NCBI RefSeq assembly: GCF_017875325.1
Contig: NZ_JAGGMN010000001.1
Span: 1,116,001 to 1,180,000 of the forward strand
Length of the DNA stretch: 64,000 bases
From: Methanofollis sp. W23
GTDB taxonomy: Archaea > Halobacteriota > Methanomicrobia > Methanomicrobiales > Methanofollaceae
Direction of reading: 5' to 3'
The notes under the pieces are model-generated. The model was given only the letters and a program-made list of their open reading frames with translations, made no database searches and was not told where the DNA came from. A program made the translations under genes and the position numbers. Below are positions 26,783 to 36,299 of the stretch, one piece after another. Position 1 is the first letter of the stretch; every line of letters starts with the position of its first letter.

Positions 26783-28072
26783 TCACCGGTCCATGGACTC
26801 TCCTGATCTTCGACGCCCGTGACACTTCTTGTACTTCACCCCGCTCCCGCACGGGCAGGGGTCGTTGCGCCCCACCTTTGCCGCCTTCACCCCGTGCTCG
26901 CCCTTCTCTCCGGCACGCATCTCCATCACCCCGTCGGCGGGGAGTCCCCGCCTGAGAAGACCGGCCATCACCTGCATGGGCCGCTCGATATGGGAGAAAA
27001 AGATCCGATAGCCTTCACAGAGATAGTTGAGGCCGGGGTCGCCGTCAGGGGTCGAGATGAAACGGTTTTTCGGGCACCCCCCGCGGCAGGCAAAGAGGTG
27101 AGGACATTCCCGGCAGTAGTCTGGGAGGGCGTCCTGCTTCTCCCGCCCGAACCGCTGCTGTTTCTCTGCACCGACGAGCACGGGAAGGGGAGTCTCGGTG
27201 ATATTTCCCAGAAGATATGCCGGTTCGACGAAGTGGTCGCAGGAGTAGAGGTCGCCGTTGTGTTCGAGCGCGACTGCGGCCCCGCAGGTGGGTGCAAAGG
27301 TGCAGAGGCCAGGAGGGTGGCCCGCCCATGCGGCGAGCGCCGTGTCGAAGTGCTGCACGAAGACCTCCCCCACGTCCCGCCGCACCCACTCGTCGAAGAC
27401 AGTGCAGAGAAACCGCCCCCATTGCACCGGGTCCACCGAGCGATCGGTGACCGCGGTCCTGTCCTCCCGCTCCACGATGGGGATGAACTGGAGATACTGC
27501 GCCCCTGCCTCGTCGCGGAAGAAGCGGTAGGTATCGAGGGGGCGGGTGCTGTTCGCGGTGTGCACCGTGCAGAGGATGTTGTATTCCACCCCGTGCTCCT
27601 GCAGGCACCGGAGCCCGGTCATCACCCGGTCAAATGTCCCCTGAGCCCGCCTGTCCACCCGGTAGGCATCGTGCACCTCCTTCGGGCCGTCGATGCTGAT
27701 CCCGACAAGGAAGTCGTGCTCACGGAAGAAAGTGCACCACTCGTCATCGAGGAGCGTGCCATTGGTCTGGATGGTATAAGATACCTGCATGCCGGGCTTT
27801 TTGTAGTGCTCCGCCAGTTCCACCGAGCGGCGGAAGAAGTCGAGTCCCATGAGCGTCGGTTCGCCCCCCTGCCAGGCGACGGTCACCTGCGCCACCTGCT
27901 GGGCCTCGATGTACTGCCTGAGAAATTCCTCCAGCAGGGCATCGCTCATCCGGAAGTTGCTGCCTGGATAGAGTTTCTCTTTTTCGAGGAAGAAGCAGTA
28001 GCGGCAGGCAAGGTTGCAGATCGCGCCGGTGGGTTTGGCGAGCACATGGAAGGCCTGAGGTGCCTGACCCAT
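26783..28072 (-). CDS. anaerobic sulfatase-maturating radical-SAM enzyme
   Basis: This 429-residue enzyme would oxidise the active-site Cys of sulfatases to formylglycine. It has the radical-SAM motif CNLACRYC (Cys19, 23, 26), the VAWQGGEPTLMG segment, the ISIDGPKEVHD segment with the family's catalytic Asp, and a C-terminal cysteine-rich SPASM region (CRECPHLFACRGGCPKNRF) for two more clusters. The last 30 residues form an added SEC-C zinc motif (GRNDPCPCGSGVKYKKCHG). The CSPTR sulfatase at 12866-15217 is the obvious client. A decayed sulfatase lies just upstream at 28853-29265. Confidence 0.95.
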   Translation of the reverse strand: MGQAPQAFHVLAKPTGAICNLACRYCFFLEKEKLYPGSNFRMSDALLEEFLRQYIEAQQVAQVTVAWQGGEPTLMGLDFFRRSVELAEHYKKPGMQVSYTIQTNGTLLDDEWCTFFREHDFLVGISIDGPKEVHDAYRVDRRAQGTFDRVMTGLRCLQEHGVEYNILCTVHTANSTRPLDTYRFFRDEAGAQYLQFIPIVEREDRTAVTDRSVDPVQWGRFLCTVFDEWVRRDVGEVFVQHFDTALAAWAGHPPGLCTFAPTCGAAVALEHNGDLYSCDHFVEPAYLLGNITETPLPVLVGAEKQQRFGREKQDALPDYCRECPHLFACRGGCPKNRFISTPDGDPGLNYLCEGYRIFFSHIERPMQVMAGLLRRGLPADGVMEMRAGEKGEHGVKAAKVGRNDPCPCGSGVKYKKCHGRRRSGESMDR

Positions 28073-28359
28073 GAGCGGGGATCGCCTTTTCTGAATGATA
28101 GAGGTATCGGGTGTGGGGAGGGTTTGGGGGGGAGGCCATACTGGAGATCACGATCACGTTCAATCGCGGCTGAAGAGCGTACGGGGAACATCTGCCCATC
28201 GCACCAATCGATCGCCCCTCAATTGCAGCATCTTCACCCCCGCCTCGCCGTTGGGAGATGGTGATTGAGTGGTGTTCACACGATCTTTCCCCGTCACAAG
28301 GAGAATGATCAAGGATCGATCCCTCCACGCCCGGAGAACTTCGACATGAGATTTTCATC

Positions 28360-28745
28360 ATGAGGTCATCTCAAAAGTATCCCTGGCTTGATCAATCATC
28401 AGGATTGAGAGACATTCTGGTCATTCCTCTGCCTCCCCCACTTCAATCGCCATCACAGGGGTCCAGGGGCGGCGGCCCCAGTGCGAGTGACAGAGGAAGG
28501 CAGACTGATCAGACATGCCGCCCACAGAAAGAATAAAGAGTGGTTCTTTGCCCTTTCTTGCCGGGGGGAAACCCCCCGGACCCCCCACGACGAGGATAGG
28601 TGGGGGCGGCAACGAAGGGGTGATCCCGGGGAGCATCCTGCTTAGAAGGCAGAGCAGGTGTCTATGCACACACCGTAAAATCACAGGAATTTTCATCCCA
28701 TATGCTTGAGGCGTGCTCTCGCCTCATGAAATATTCTACAGGCCC
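28360..28745. repeat. repeat-family element upstream of maturase gene
   Basis: A TGAGGTCATCTCAAAAG start at 28360 resembles 11265 and 60300. GCGGCGGCCCCAGTG and TTGCCGGGGGGAAACCCCCCGG hairpins follow. The right end has CATATGCTTGAGGCG, GCCTCATGAAAT and ATTCTACAGGCCC at 28733-28745, which matches the right part of the 47511-47904 element. The stretch 28073-28360 has no recognised feature beyond the probable promoter of the maturase gene. Confidence 0.5.
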
Positions 28746-28852
28746 CATCGGTGAATCTCATGCCTTCCTCCTCACCTTCGCCAGGGGTGTTGCCCATGGT
28801 CCTGCACAACGCGCGAGAGAGCACCGCAGGATTTCCTCGTCCTTCCGGGCGG

Positions 28853-29265
28853 TCATTTCTCACCCGCGCCCCACCCCACATCGATGTTCTCCCAGTCAGG
28901 GAGGTTCCTGATGAACTCACGCGGGTCGAACGGTATCTTCTCAAGGTCCACCCTGATCTGCGAGGCGGCCAGAGTCTCAGGTCTGGCATTCTCGATCCCC
29001 TTCAGTGGGAAGTCGCGTGCAGGTTTCCGGTCAGGGTACTTCTGCTTCCAGATCTCGTGGCGTGCCTTCATGATGTTGAACATGCCCTTTGTCGGGAAGA
29101 GCGGGAGCATCTTTGGCTGGACCTCGCGCGGGTCGTTGTAGAGATCATAAAACGCCGCCCCCGTGAGTCCGGGCGATTCACCGACCCAGACTCATCTGGC
29201 CGGGTGCGATCATGCCGGGCCACCAGGCAAACATAGGGCCACCTGATAGTTCCGCGCCGCCTCCT
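28853..29265 (-). pseudogene. remnant of a type I sulfatase
   Basis: The frame from 29158 to 28853 reads AAFYDLYNDPREVQPK and then a 85-residue tail ending VGWGAGEK, which is the C-terminal LYDL-NDP pattern of arylsulfatases. Just upstream another frame reads MFAWWPGMIAPGQMSLG (about 29181-29234), the WPG motif that normally lies some 60-80 residues earlier. A stop and a frame change separate the two, and the N-terminal half with the CxPxR site is missing. This is a broken gene with an internal deletion near its presumed maturase. Confidence 0.7.
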
Positions 29266-29377
29266 GCTCTTTATGGCCGCGCAGGACCACCATATTCTCT
29301 GCCCACAGAAGTTTTACCCAGGGTGGCCCCCATCACCCTGTCGACGGGTCCTGGCATCTCCCGGTGGACGCGACCCC

Positions 29378-29647
29378 TCACCACCTGAACCGTTCCTGTT
29401 TTCTCCTCAACTCCCCGAGGGGGACAAGCGTGTAACTGTGGAGTGCCCCTTCCTCGTCAAGGGATAGTTCGAGGTACAGCCCCTGTCCTGCATGTTCCAT
29501 CGCCACCTTTGCCGGGTCGCCGCCCTGCTGGACAAAACCCATCCTGACCAGTTCGTCCTCGAAGAGGCGTAGCGGCATCCCTCCATACCGGTCGAGCAGG
29601 GCCTCTGTGTCTTTCATCACATCGACCTGCAGAGTCTTGATGACCAT
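29378..29647 (-). CDS. small conserved protein of unknown function
   Basis: This 89-residue protein starts MVIKTLQVDVMKDTEALLD and contains RLFEDELVRMGFVQQGGDPAKVAMEH and a strand-rich end LYLELSLDEEGALHSYTLVPLGE. It is soluble and has mixed alpha/beta character. No family was recognised. The frame is open further upstream, but that sequence overlaps the end of the VTT gene in a different frame and is not protein-like, so the ATG at 29647 was chosen; MKDTEALL at 29617 is an alternative. It follows the VTT gene by 49 bases on the same strand. Confidence 0.6.
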   Translation of the reverse strand: MVIKTLQVDVMKDTEALLDRYGGMPLRLFEDELVRMGFVQQGGDPAKVAMEHAGQGLYLELSLDEEGALHSYTLVPLGELRRKQERFRW

Positions 29648-29696
29648 GTCTGCCGATACTGCGCCGTCTCCTATGAATAGGTGCCGGTTGTGAGGG

Positions 29697-30248
29697 TCAG
29701 GCCGCGAGCACCGCCCTGAGAATGAGGATGTACAGGGAGAGGAGGCCCGCCTCCCCTGCCCCGACGCCGACCAGGCACTTCCAGAGCGGGACCCTGAGCG
29801 TGGCGGCAAGGTAGACGACGAGGTCGGTCGGGACAACAGGACAGATGCTCCACCCGGCGATGACAGGGAACTGGTGTTCCATGAGGTGCGCTCTGATCTG
29901 CCCGGCCTGCTCGGGGTAGCGCCTCTCGAGGACGGCATCAAAACCAAGGTGCCGTGCACAGCAATGGACCAGGGTGGAGGAGGTGAGGATGCCGAGCATG
30001 CTCACGACAAATGCCTCCAGGGGATCGAAGAGCACGATCCCCGAGATGAGGAGAGGCGTCGAGGGGACGAGGACCAGGCCCCTGATCGAGAGGATAAGGA
30101 AGTAGACGAGGAGGGCGACGGCATGGTGCTCGGCGGTGGTGCCCTCGAGGGCGGTGAGGTTGAAGCACTCCGGGTACCGCAGATATGCCATGAGGCCGAA
30201 GGCGACAAGCGAGACCCAGATGAAGGGGACGGCCCGTCGCAGCCACAT
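29697..30248 (-). CDS. VTT (TVP38/DedA-like) membrane protein
   Basis: This 183-residue protein has four or five hydrophobic helices. The segment RGLVLVPSTPLLISGIVLFDP, followed by LGILTSSTLVHCCARHLGF and PVVPTDLVVYLAATLRVPLW, has the VTT/SNARE-associated pattern with Gly/Pro re-entrant loops. Members of this superfamily move lipids across membranes in other organisms. Function here is inferred only at the family level. It lies divergent to the C45 lipoprotein gene with a 182-base gap that looks like a normal promoter region. Confidence 0.82.
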   Translation of the reverse strand: MWLRRAVPFIWVSLVAFGLMAYLRYPECFNLTALEGTTAEHHAVALLVYFLILSIRGLVLVPSTPLLISGIVLFDPLEAFVVSMLGILTSSTLVHCCARHLGFDAVLERRYPEQAGQIRAHLMEHQFPVIAGWSICPVVPTDLVVYLAATLRVPLWKCLVGVGAGEAGLLSLYILILRAVLAA

Positions 30249-30430
30249 CGCTCAGCGCCCCCGCGGCCTGGTGCGGGGGGGCATCTGGGGAAGATTCTCT
30301 CTGTTCGGTCCTGTAGGTGTGGCCATGTGCTGGTCCCCCCTCTGCTCTCTCCCCCCTCATCATGCTTTTGCCCGGGCCGACATCTCGACCTGAGAGTGAC
30401 ACGGGAAAAAGATAAATAGAGATTATCCGA

Positions 30431-32245
30431 ATGTGCACAATGGATCCAGGAAAAAATGTGTTTCATGGACTTGAACTCTTCTTTCTTCTCTCAGTACTGT
30501 TTCTTCTTTTCATCTCTTGTGGCTGCACCACGACCGGGCAGACGCAGGCCTCGGTCGCCGGCACGATCACCGGCGACTACACCGAAGGGCCGGTCTATGT
30601 CGTCGCCCTCGATGCAGACCGGTATGGGCCCTCAGATCTCAGAGTGATGGAGGAGGGTGAGCATCCTGAACAGTCGGAGTATGTCACCGCGTTCACTGTT
30701 CTCACGGCACCCGGCGCCTTCAAGATTGACGGGTTGCCTGCCGGGAACTACACCCTGTACGCCTGGGCCGACACCGACGACAACGGCTGGATCGACCATG
30801 CGGCATACCGCGACCCGACCGGATGGCACAGCACCGGGGAACGTCTTGGGCCGGGTACCATCTCGCTCGCTCAGGGGGAGTCCCTCCAGGACGTCGGGAT
30901 CAGGCTCGTCGCCCCCTCCCCATACCCGGCCGAACTGAAGATCTCAGTCGGTGACGGCGGGGGGAGACTCACCGTCATGAAAGGCCGCCCTGTCCTCCAG
31001 CTCAGAGGCACACCCGAGGAGCGGGCATATGCGATGGGGTATCTGGCAGGGCCGCAGATCAAGGACTGGATCGAGTACGTCCTCCTTGAGACATTTTACC
31101 CTTCAGTCGAGGAGTATGATGATATCTTCATCCCCTATCTGAAAGCACACATGATAGGCGTGCTCGCAACACGCGGCGACGAGTTCGATGCGGTCATCGA
31201 TGGGATGGAAGCGAGAGGGGTCGACCTCTATTCCGACACCCTGGGCAGAGATCTCGCCCGCGAGGAGATCCTCGCTGAGAATGCCTACCCCTTCCTCCTG
31301 TACTTCAGGATCTACGGCCTCGCTATGGGCGACCTCGATCCCGGGAATGAAAGTATCCAGGACAGAGGGATCTCACCGCACCTCTGTTCGAGCGCAGTTG
31401 CATGGGGGAACTGGACAGAGAACGACGAACTCGGCGGGGGGGTCATCCATGGCAAAAACATGGACGGCGAGACCGACCTCAGGAAGGTGACGGTGAACTC
31501 CCTTCTGATCGTCGCCTCTGAGCCTCAGGTAGGGTCGGGACAGAAGCGTGTGGTCGGGTTCGACTGGCCCGGCTTCATCGGCACCTTCAATGGCATGAAT
31601 GAGGACGGACTTGTCCTGGTGCCCCACTCATCCCCCTCGGTCCCGGCATGGAACGAGACCGATTTTCTCCCGTACGTCCTGCTGTACATGGACACGCTCC
31701 AGGGAGAGAGCAGTGTGGACAGTGCGTGGGAATTCTGGCAGACGATGAACCAGACGCGGACGGGGGGGCATAACGCCGGGGTTTCGATGCCGTACCTGAA
31801 CTCTTCAGGAAGCGCTCCGGTCTGCTTTGAGGCGGACTCCTATGGGGGGGTCGAGCGCAAAGCCGGGTTCATCAAGCCGGAAGACCCCTTCTCCCTCATC
31901 ATCACAAACAACTTCTACCAGTACCAGGGTGCGAATCCCAAGGCAGTCTCGAAGGTGCAGGGTCATCACGAGACGATCGAACCCGGAGACTACCGATATC
32001 TGGCGATGCTCGACCTCTTCGATACGTATGAGGAGGAGGGGCAGACCATCGGTACCCCTGAGATGATCGCGCTGATGCAGGCGGCGTCGACTTCAGAGGA
32101 GTATCAGGGGATCACCGAGTACACCTTCGTTGCCTACCCCGACCAGGGAGCGTTTGCCGTGGCGACCGAGGACCTGGTGAACCACACCCTCGACGCCCCG
32201 TTTGCGCCGTTCACCAGGTATTCCTTCGAGGAGGTCTTTGGGTAG
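30431..32245 (+). CDS. lipoprotein with C45-type Ntn hydrolase domain
   Basis: This protein of up to 604 residues has a lipobox (FISCGC, Cys30 or Cys32), an Ig-like or carboxypeptidase-regulatory-like domain (about 40-165) and a C45-type catalytic domain. The presumed nucleophile is Cys319 in HLCSSAVAWG, followed by VIHGKNMDGETDL, the pattern of penicillin-acyltransferase-like amidases that cut themselves to expose an N-terminal Cys. Such cleavage would leave the catalytic chain held by the lipid-anchored first chain (inference). A TATA-like ATAAATAG at 30412-30419 favours a leaderless start at the second ATG, 30440. Confidence 0.82.
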   Translation: MCTMDPGKNVFHGLELFFLLSVLFLLFISCGCTTTGQTQASVAGTITGDYTEGPVYVVALDADRYGPSDLRVMEEGEHPEQSEYVTAFTVLTAPGAFKIDGLPAGNYTLYAWADTDDNGWIDHAAYRDPTGWHSTGERLGPGTISLAQGESLQDVGIRLVAPSPYPAELKISVGDGGGRLTVMKGRPVLQLRGTPEERAYAMGYLAGPQIKDWIEYVLLETFYPSVEEYDDIFIPYLKAHMIGVLATRGDEFDAVIDGMEARGVDLYSDTLGRDLAREEILAENAYPFLLYFRIYGLAMGDLDPGNESIQDRGISPHLCSSAVAWGNWTENDELGGGVIHGKNMDGETDLRKVTVNSLLIVASEPQVGSGQKRVVGFDWPGFIGTFNGMNEDGLVLVPHSSPSVPAWNETDFLPYVLLYMDTLQGESSVDSAWEFWQTMNQTRTGGHNAGVSMPYLNSSGSAPVCFEADSYGGVERKAGFIKPEDPFSLIITNNFYQYQGANPKAVSKVQGHHETIEPGDYRYLAMLDLFDTYEEEGQTIGTPEMIALMQAASTSEEYQGITEYTFVAYPDQGAFAVATEDLVNHTLDAPFAPFTRYSFEEVFG

Positions 32246-32329
32246 TCCTGCACCCGGATCTGGAGACGAATTTCTAAAACTGAATTTCTGACGGCTCTTT
32301 GAAAAATCATGAGGAGGTTTTTCATCGAG

Positions 32330-32560
32330 GTCATCCCAACACTCTCCACCCCTCCCCTCTCTTCATGGTTGTCTATACCGCCTTCCTGACTCCATCGTCA
32401 TCCTGCTCAGGTCATAGGGTCGACGACCAGGAAGAGTCCCTGGATGTCATTGCGCCCCCGCGCGAGACAGGGGGCACTCCGCATTTGATTCGGGTGGTCT
32501 TCCCCCATAGAGAGACCCAGCCTGAGGGAATTCTCCAGAGCGAAAAATAGGTTTTTCCGT
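32330..32560. repeat. degenerate repeat-family segments in convergent gap
   Basis: AGGTCATCCCAACACTCTCC at 32321-32340 matches 11268 and 60301. Fragments of the TATCTTC/CGCGAGACAGGGGGCACTCC module appear near 32455-32475, and GAATTCTCCAGAGC near 32529 resembles a worn right end. No intact copy is delimited. The rest of the gap to 32756 shows no gene. Confidence 0.35.
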
Positions 32561-32756
32561 AGATATCTGACTCTCAAGGGGCCCCACGTGAAAATGGAGG
32601 GACGGCATGGTGTGGTGCTCCCCCCTGCTCTTTTGGAAAGAAAGAAAGAGCAGAGATCCCTCCATGCCCGGAAGTGCGCCCCAGACCAATATGCACGCCT
32701 ATGGGTGAGACGTGCGGCGGTGCGGCGTCGATGAAAAAAATGTCTCTCTCCCCTTT

Positions 32757-34094
32757 CTATCCTGACTCCTTGCGCACCTCCTCCACAAACCGCCGCATCG
32801 CCCCGACGCCTTCCACCATCAGCGGCGCTACCTCGTGGACGAAGGCTGTCTTCTCAAGACTGGTGGTCGGGCGGTCCTCCCGATACAGGTCGAGGGCCCG
32901 GCGACCGTCATAGTCGACGCAGGCTACCCTGACACCATACTGGTCCTGCGGGAGCATGATCGCGTCTCCGCCGATCGTCGCCACATGGTGCGGGTGGGCC
33001 AGGAGGGCGGTGCTGAGGTCATGGGAACGCGTGACCCCGCACTGCCTGAGGTCGTCGGCAAGGAGGTTGAAATCGGCAAGAAAATAGAACCCGCCTTCAG
33101 GCACCGTCGCCCGCACCCCATCGATGGTCGAGACCGCCTTACTCATATAGTGGGACATGATCCCGTGGACCGCCCTTGCCGTCTGCATGTACTCCTCGAC
33201 TGCCGGGTCCTCGGCGTACGCCGTGATGGCGGCGTACTGGACCGGGGTGGCGACCGAGGTGTACATCGTCGCCGCCACCTTTGTGAAATCAGCGACCAGT
33301 TCTTCGGGACAGTCCTGGGGCAGGATACAGGTACCCAGGCGGTAGCCTGCCGCCGAACGGTCCTTCGAAAGCCCGCCGGTGACAAAAGTCCCTTCGGGGT
33401 ACACTGTCCCCATCGAGGTGAAGCGCTCGAAGTCGTATGTCGTGAGCGCGTAGATCTCGTCGGCGATCACCAGGCAACCGTACTCGCGGCAGACCGATGC
33501 AATCGCCTCCAGTTCCTGCCTGGTGTACACCGCCCCGGTCGGGTTGTTGGGGTTGTTGAAGATCAGAATGTGGCGTTCGGCCGGATGCGCCGCAAGCACC
33601 GCCTCCAGGTCGGCCGGGTCGAGACGATATCCCCGGTCCGGTCTTGAAGGGAGCGTCCTGTACTCCTTGCCAAGCAACGTGATGATCGGAGCATACCCGA
33701 TCCAGGCCGGCGACGGGATCACCCAGGTCGCCTCCATCATCGAGACGATGATATAGATGAGTTCTTTGGATCCGTTGCCTACGACGACCCGTTCTGGTCC
33801 GGCTTCGATACCAAAATGTCGTGCATAAAACCCGGCCACCGCCTCGCGCAATTCCTCGGTCCCGGCGGCATCGGTATAATACCCGAGCGTGGCCTCGCGT
33901 TTCAATGAGGTCACCAGTTCGGGCGGCACCGGAAAGGGCGACTGTCCAAAGGCGAAGTTGAAGAACCTGGCCTGGCACCCCATTGCGCTGCACCGTTTTC
34001 TCTGCTCCGCGACCATCAGTCCGACCCGCAGGTTCTCAGGGACCGCGACCGCATCGATCCGTGGATCTGTCCTGATCGCATACATCTGCTGCAT
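32757..34094 (-). CDS. class I/II aminotransferase
   Basis: This 445-residue PLP enzyme has the fold-type I motifs: NNPNNPTGAVYT, IADEIYALTTYD, the PLP lysine in GGLSKDRSAAGYRLG and a late GVRVACVDYDGRRAL arginine region. It would transfer an amino group between an amino acid and a 2-oxo acid. The substrate is not evident; the long form resembles aspartate- or alanine-type enzymes. A cysteine-containing start (RKRCSAMGCQARFF) is unusual. The ATG at 34094 has GGGGGAGAG directly upstream. Confidence 0.92.
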   Translation of the reverse strand: MQQMYAIRTDPRIDAVAVPENLRVGLMVAEQRKRCSAMGCQARFFNFAFGQSPFPVPPELVTSLKREATLGYYTDAAGTEELREAVAGFYARHFGIEAGPERVVVGNGSKELIYIIVSMMEATWVIPSPAWIGYAPIITLLGKEYRTLPSRPDRGYRLDPADLEAVLAAHPAERHILIFNNPNNPTGAVYTRQELEAIASVCREYGCLVIADEIYALTTYDFERFTSMGTVYPEGTFVTGGLSKDRSAAGYRLGTCILPQDCPEELVADFTKVAATMYTSVATPVQYAAITAYAEDPAVEEYMQTARAVHGIMSHYMSKAVSTIDGVRATVPEGGFYFLADFNLLADDLRQCGVTRSHDLSTALLAHPHHVATIGGDAIMLPQDQYGVRVACVDYDGRRALDLYREDRPTTSLEKTAFVHEVAPLMVEGVGAMRRFVEEVRKESG

Positions 34095-34155
34095 TGCTCT
34101 CCCCCCACTCCGGCATCCTATGCACAACCCTCGCTATAAATCCCTTCTGCCGGGC

Positions 34156-34537
34156 CTGGAGAATGGGGCATGGACCCGAGGACCGCGCATACGCGGTTGC
34201 ACATTCTTGTGGTTCCCTGGTGTGAGGACAGATCGATCCCTGGCCCCTACCCTTGCCTCAGATAAACGAACAGAGATCAAGCGTTGTGCCGTCCTCTGGT
34301 GCGAGAGGACAGGAGGAATCTACGATGAGGGCGGCACACCCGATCATCACGCCTTCCCACACCCTCCTACCAGCGGCGAGTGCCGCACTGACCCGCGGGA
34401 TGGCAATAGGGCCTGGAAGGCAGAATAGATGGCCATAAAGAGGGTGGTGCCGTCCTCGACCTATCGTGTGGCGGGGGGGGTCGGGGGGCGGCACGCCCCC
34501 CGTCAGAGATATTCATCAAGAGAATTTCTACTGAACC
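34156..34537. repeat. repeat-family element, about 380 bp
   Basis: The left part GGGCCTGGAGAATGGGGCATGG resembles worn left ends. In the middle, GCCTTCCCACACC (34350-34362) pairs with GGGCCTGGAAGGCAG, followed by GTGCCGTCCTCGACCTATCG and a GGGGGGTCGGGGGGC hairpin with GCCCCCCGTC. The end AATTTCTACTGAACC (34523-34537) is a decayed right end. It lies between two same-strand genes, upstream of the aminotransferase. Confidence 0.55.
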
Positions 34538-34638
34538 TAAAGATCATGAAGAGTGGATGCAATCCCCCGCCAATCTCCATCAATGAAGGGGGAGAGGGCG
34601 AACCCCTCGCATGACCCCTCCAAAAAGGCTTTTCTCTC

Positions 34639-36258
34639 TCAGAACCGCTTCGGGTCGGTCTCCACGTCGATGATCGCAGGGACGCCCGCGGCAAGCGCCC
34701 TCGTAACAGCAGGGGCGAGTTCGTCTGGCCGCACCACCCTGAACCCCTCTCCCCCACAGGCCCGTGCATAGTCCACGAAGTCGGGGTTGTGCAGTTCGGT
34801 CCCGAAGCGGGGGAAATGTTCCATCTGCTGCTCCACCAGGATCATCCCGAGTTCATGGTTGTCGAGCACGACGACCACGACCGGGAGGTCGTACTTGACC
34901 GCAGTGAGGAACTCGGCCATCGCCATCGTAAACCCGCCGTCGCCGGTGATGCAGACAGCCGGACGCTCAGGGTAGGCCAGACGTGCAGCAAGCGCCGCCG
35001 GCAGGGCGAATCCCATCGTTGCCAGGTAGCCTGACATCACGAACGTCTGCCCTGGGCGCATCCTGAAGTTCCGGCCAAACCACCACCCATTCTCGCCTAC
35101 ATCGACGGCGATGACGGTGTCGTCAGGGAGGACTTCGGAGAGGACCTGCATGATATAAGGCGGGCGGAGGGGCACAGCGGCGGGGTCGGCCTCGCCCCTG
35201 ATCTGTGCCAGCCATGCCGCCTTCTGACCGGCGATCTCATCTTTTGCCCCTTTCTCCTCTCGCGCTTCGAGATCTTTCAGGAGACGCGGGAGCACGACGG
35301 CGCAGTCCCCCCAGAGAGAGACCGTCTCCTTGTTCTTCCCGAGTTTGACCGGGTCGAGATCGACCTGGACAAGCGGGGTCTCTGCCGGTACTCGCGTCTG
35401 GCTTGAGAACCCGACCCCGCAGGTGAGGAGGAGGTCGGCCTCGTTCGCCCACCGTCGCGCCGCCGGGGTGCCCACGCTCCCGAGCACCCCGAGGTGCCAG
35501 GGATGGTCTTCAGGGACCAGTCCCTTCGCCCGGTAGGTGGTGAGGACCGGGGCCTGGACCTGCTCGGCGATCGCAAGGAGAGTCTCCACCGCCCCGCGGG
35601 CCCCCCACCCGGCGATGATCACCGGGCGCCTTGCGGCATTGACGGCCCGTGCCGCCTCCTTCACCTGCTCGTCGTCTGGTGCGATCCTGACCGAGGGGGG
35701 CGGTCCTTCACGCGGGCAGCAGGCCGGGTCCAGGACCTCCTTCTGGATATTGTTCGGGACCGAGATCTGGGCGACGCCCCGGTCCACGAGAGCGCGGCGC
35801 ACCGCCATGTCGACAAGTTTGAGGGCACGGGTCTTCTCATGGACTGTATTGTTGAAGACCGTGACCGGCCTGAAGAAAGCGTCCTGGTCGATCTCCTGGA
35901 ACCCCCCGGGCCCGAGATACTGGCCTTCCACCTGGCCGTTGATTGCCAGGACTGCGGCGCGGTCCTCTTTTGCGTCATAAAGCCCGGTCGCCAGGTTCGT
36001 CGCCCCGGGCCCCGCGATCGTCACGCAGGCCGCCACCTTCCCGGTCAGTTTATGGTAGGCCGACGCCGCCATCGCTGCATTCTCTTCATGCCGCACCTGG
36101 ATGAACCTGGCCCCAGGGTGTTTCCTGACGGCGTCGATGATCCCGAGCGACGACGTTCCCGGCACCCCAAAATAGAGACCAACCCCCCAGTCTGCCAGTG
36201 CCGCGACCATCGCCTCGGCGACCGTCGGTCCACCGGCGGACGTACTCTTCTTATCCAT
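34639..36258 (-). CDS. thiamine-diphosphate enzyme, pyruvate oxidase / acetolactate synthase-like
   Basis: This 539-residue protein has the three-domain ThDP fold. The N-terminal catalytic Glu is in VRHEENAAMAASAYHK, the central domain runs about 185-320, and the ThDP-Mg motif GDGGFTMAMAEFLTAV ends with NHELGM. Family members decarboxylate 2-oxo acids. The overall pattern GPGATNLATGLYDA, then GGFQEIDQDAFF, is closest to pyruvate oxidase and acetolactate synthase types. No regulatory subunit is adjacent, which argues against biosynthetic acetolactate synthase. The start MDKKSTS has a GGGGGACGG site nearby. Confidence 0.85.
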   Translation of the reverse strand: MDKKSTSAGGPTVAEAMVAALADWGVGLYFGVPGTSSLGIIDAVRKHPGARFIQVRHEENAAMAASAYHKLTGKVAACVTIAGPGATNLATGLYDAKEDRAAVLAINGQVEGQYLGPGGFQEIDQDAFFRPVTVFNNTVHEKTRALKLVDMAVRRALVDRGVAQISVPNNIQKEVLDPACCPREGPPPSVRIAPDDEQVKEAARAVNAARRPVIIAGWGARGAVETLLAIAEQVQAPVLTTYRAKGLVPEDHPWHLGVLGSVGTPAARRWANEADLLLTCGVGFSSQTRVPAETPLVQVDLDPVKLGKNKETVSLWGDCAVVLPRLLKDLEAREEKGAKDEIAGQKAAWLAQIRGEADPAAVPLRPPYIMQVLSEVLPDDTVIAVDVGENGWWFGRNFRMRPGQTFVMSGYLATMGFALPAALAARLAYPERPAVCITGDGGFTMAMAEFLTAVKYDLPVVVVVLDNHELGMILVEQQMEHFPRFGTELHNPDFVDYARACGGEGFRVVRPDELAPAVTRALAAGVPAIIDVETDPKRF

Positions 36259-36299
36259 CTTCCGTCCCCCCCGTCTCCTCATCCGCTTCAGATATAACT

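Noticed and set aside
26819-28264. Open frame of 481 codons on the plus strand opposite the sulfatase maturase
   Set aside because: The maturase strand encodes all radical-SAM and SPASM cysteines. The opposite frame has no recognisable motif and results from codon bias.
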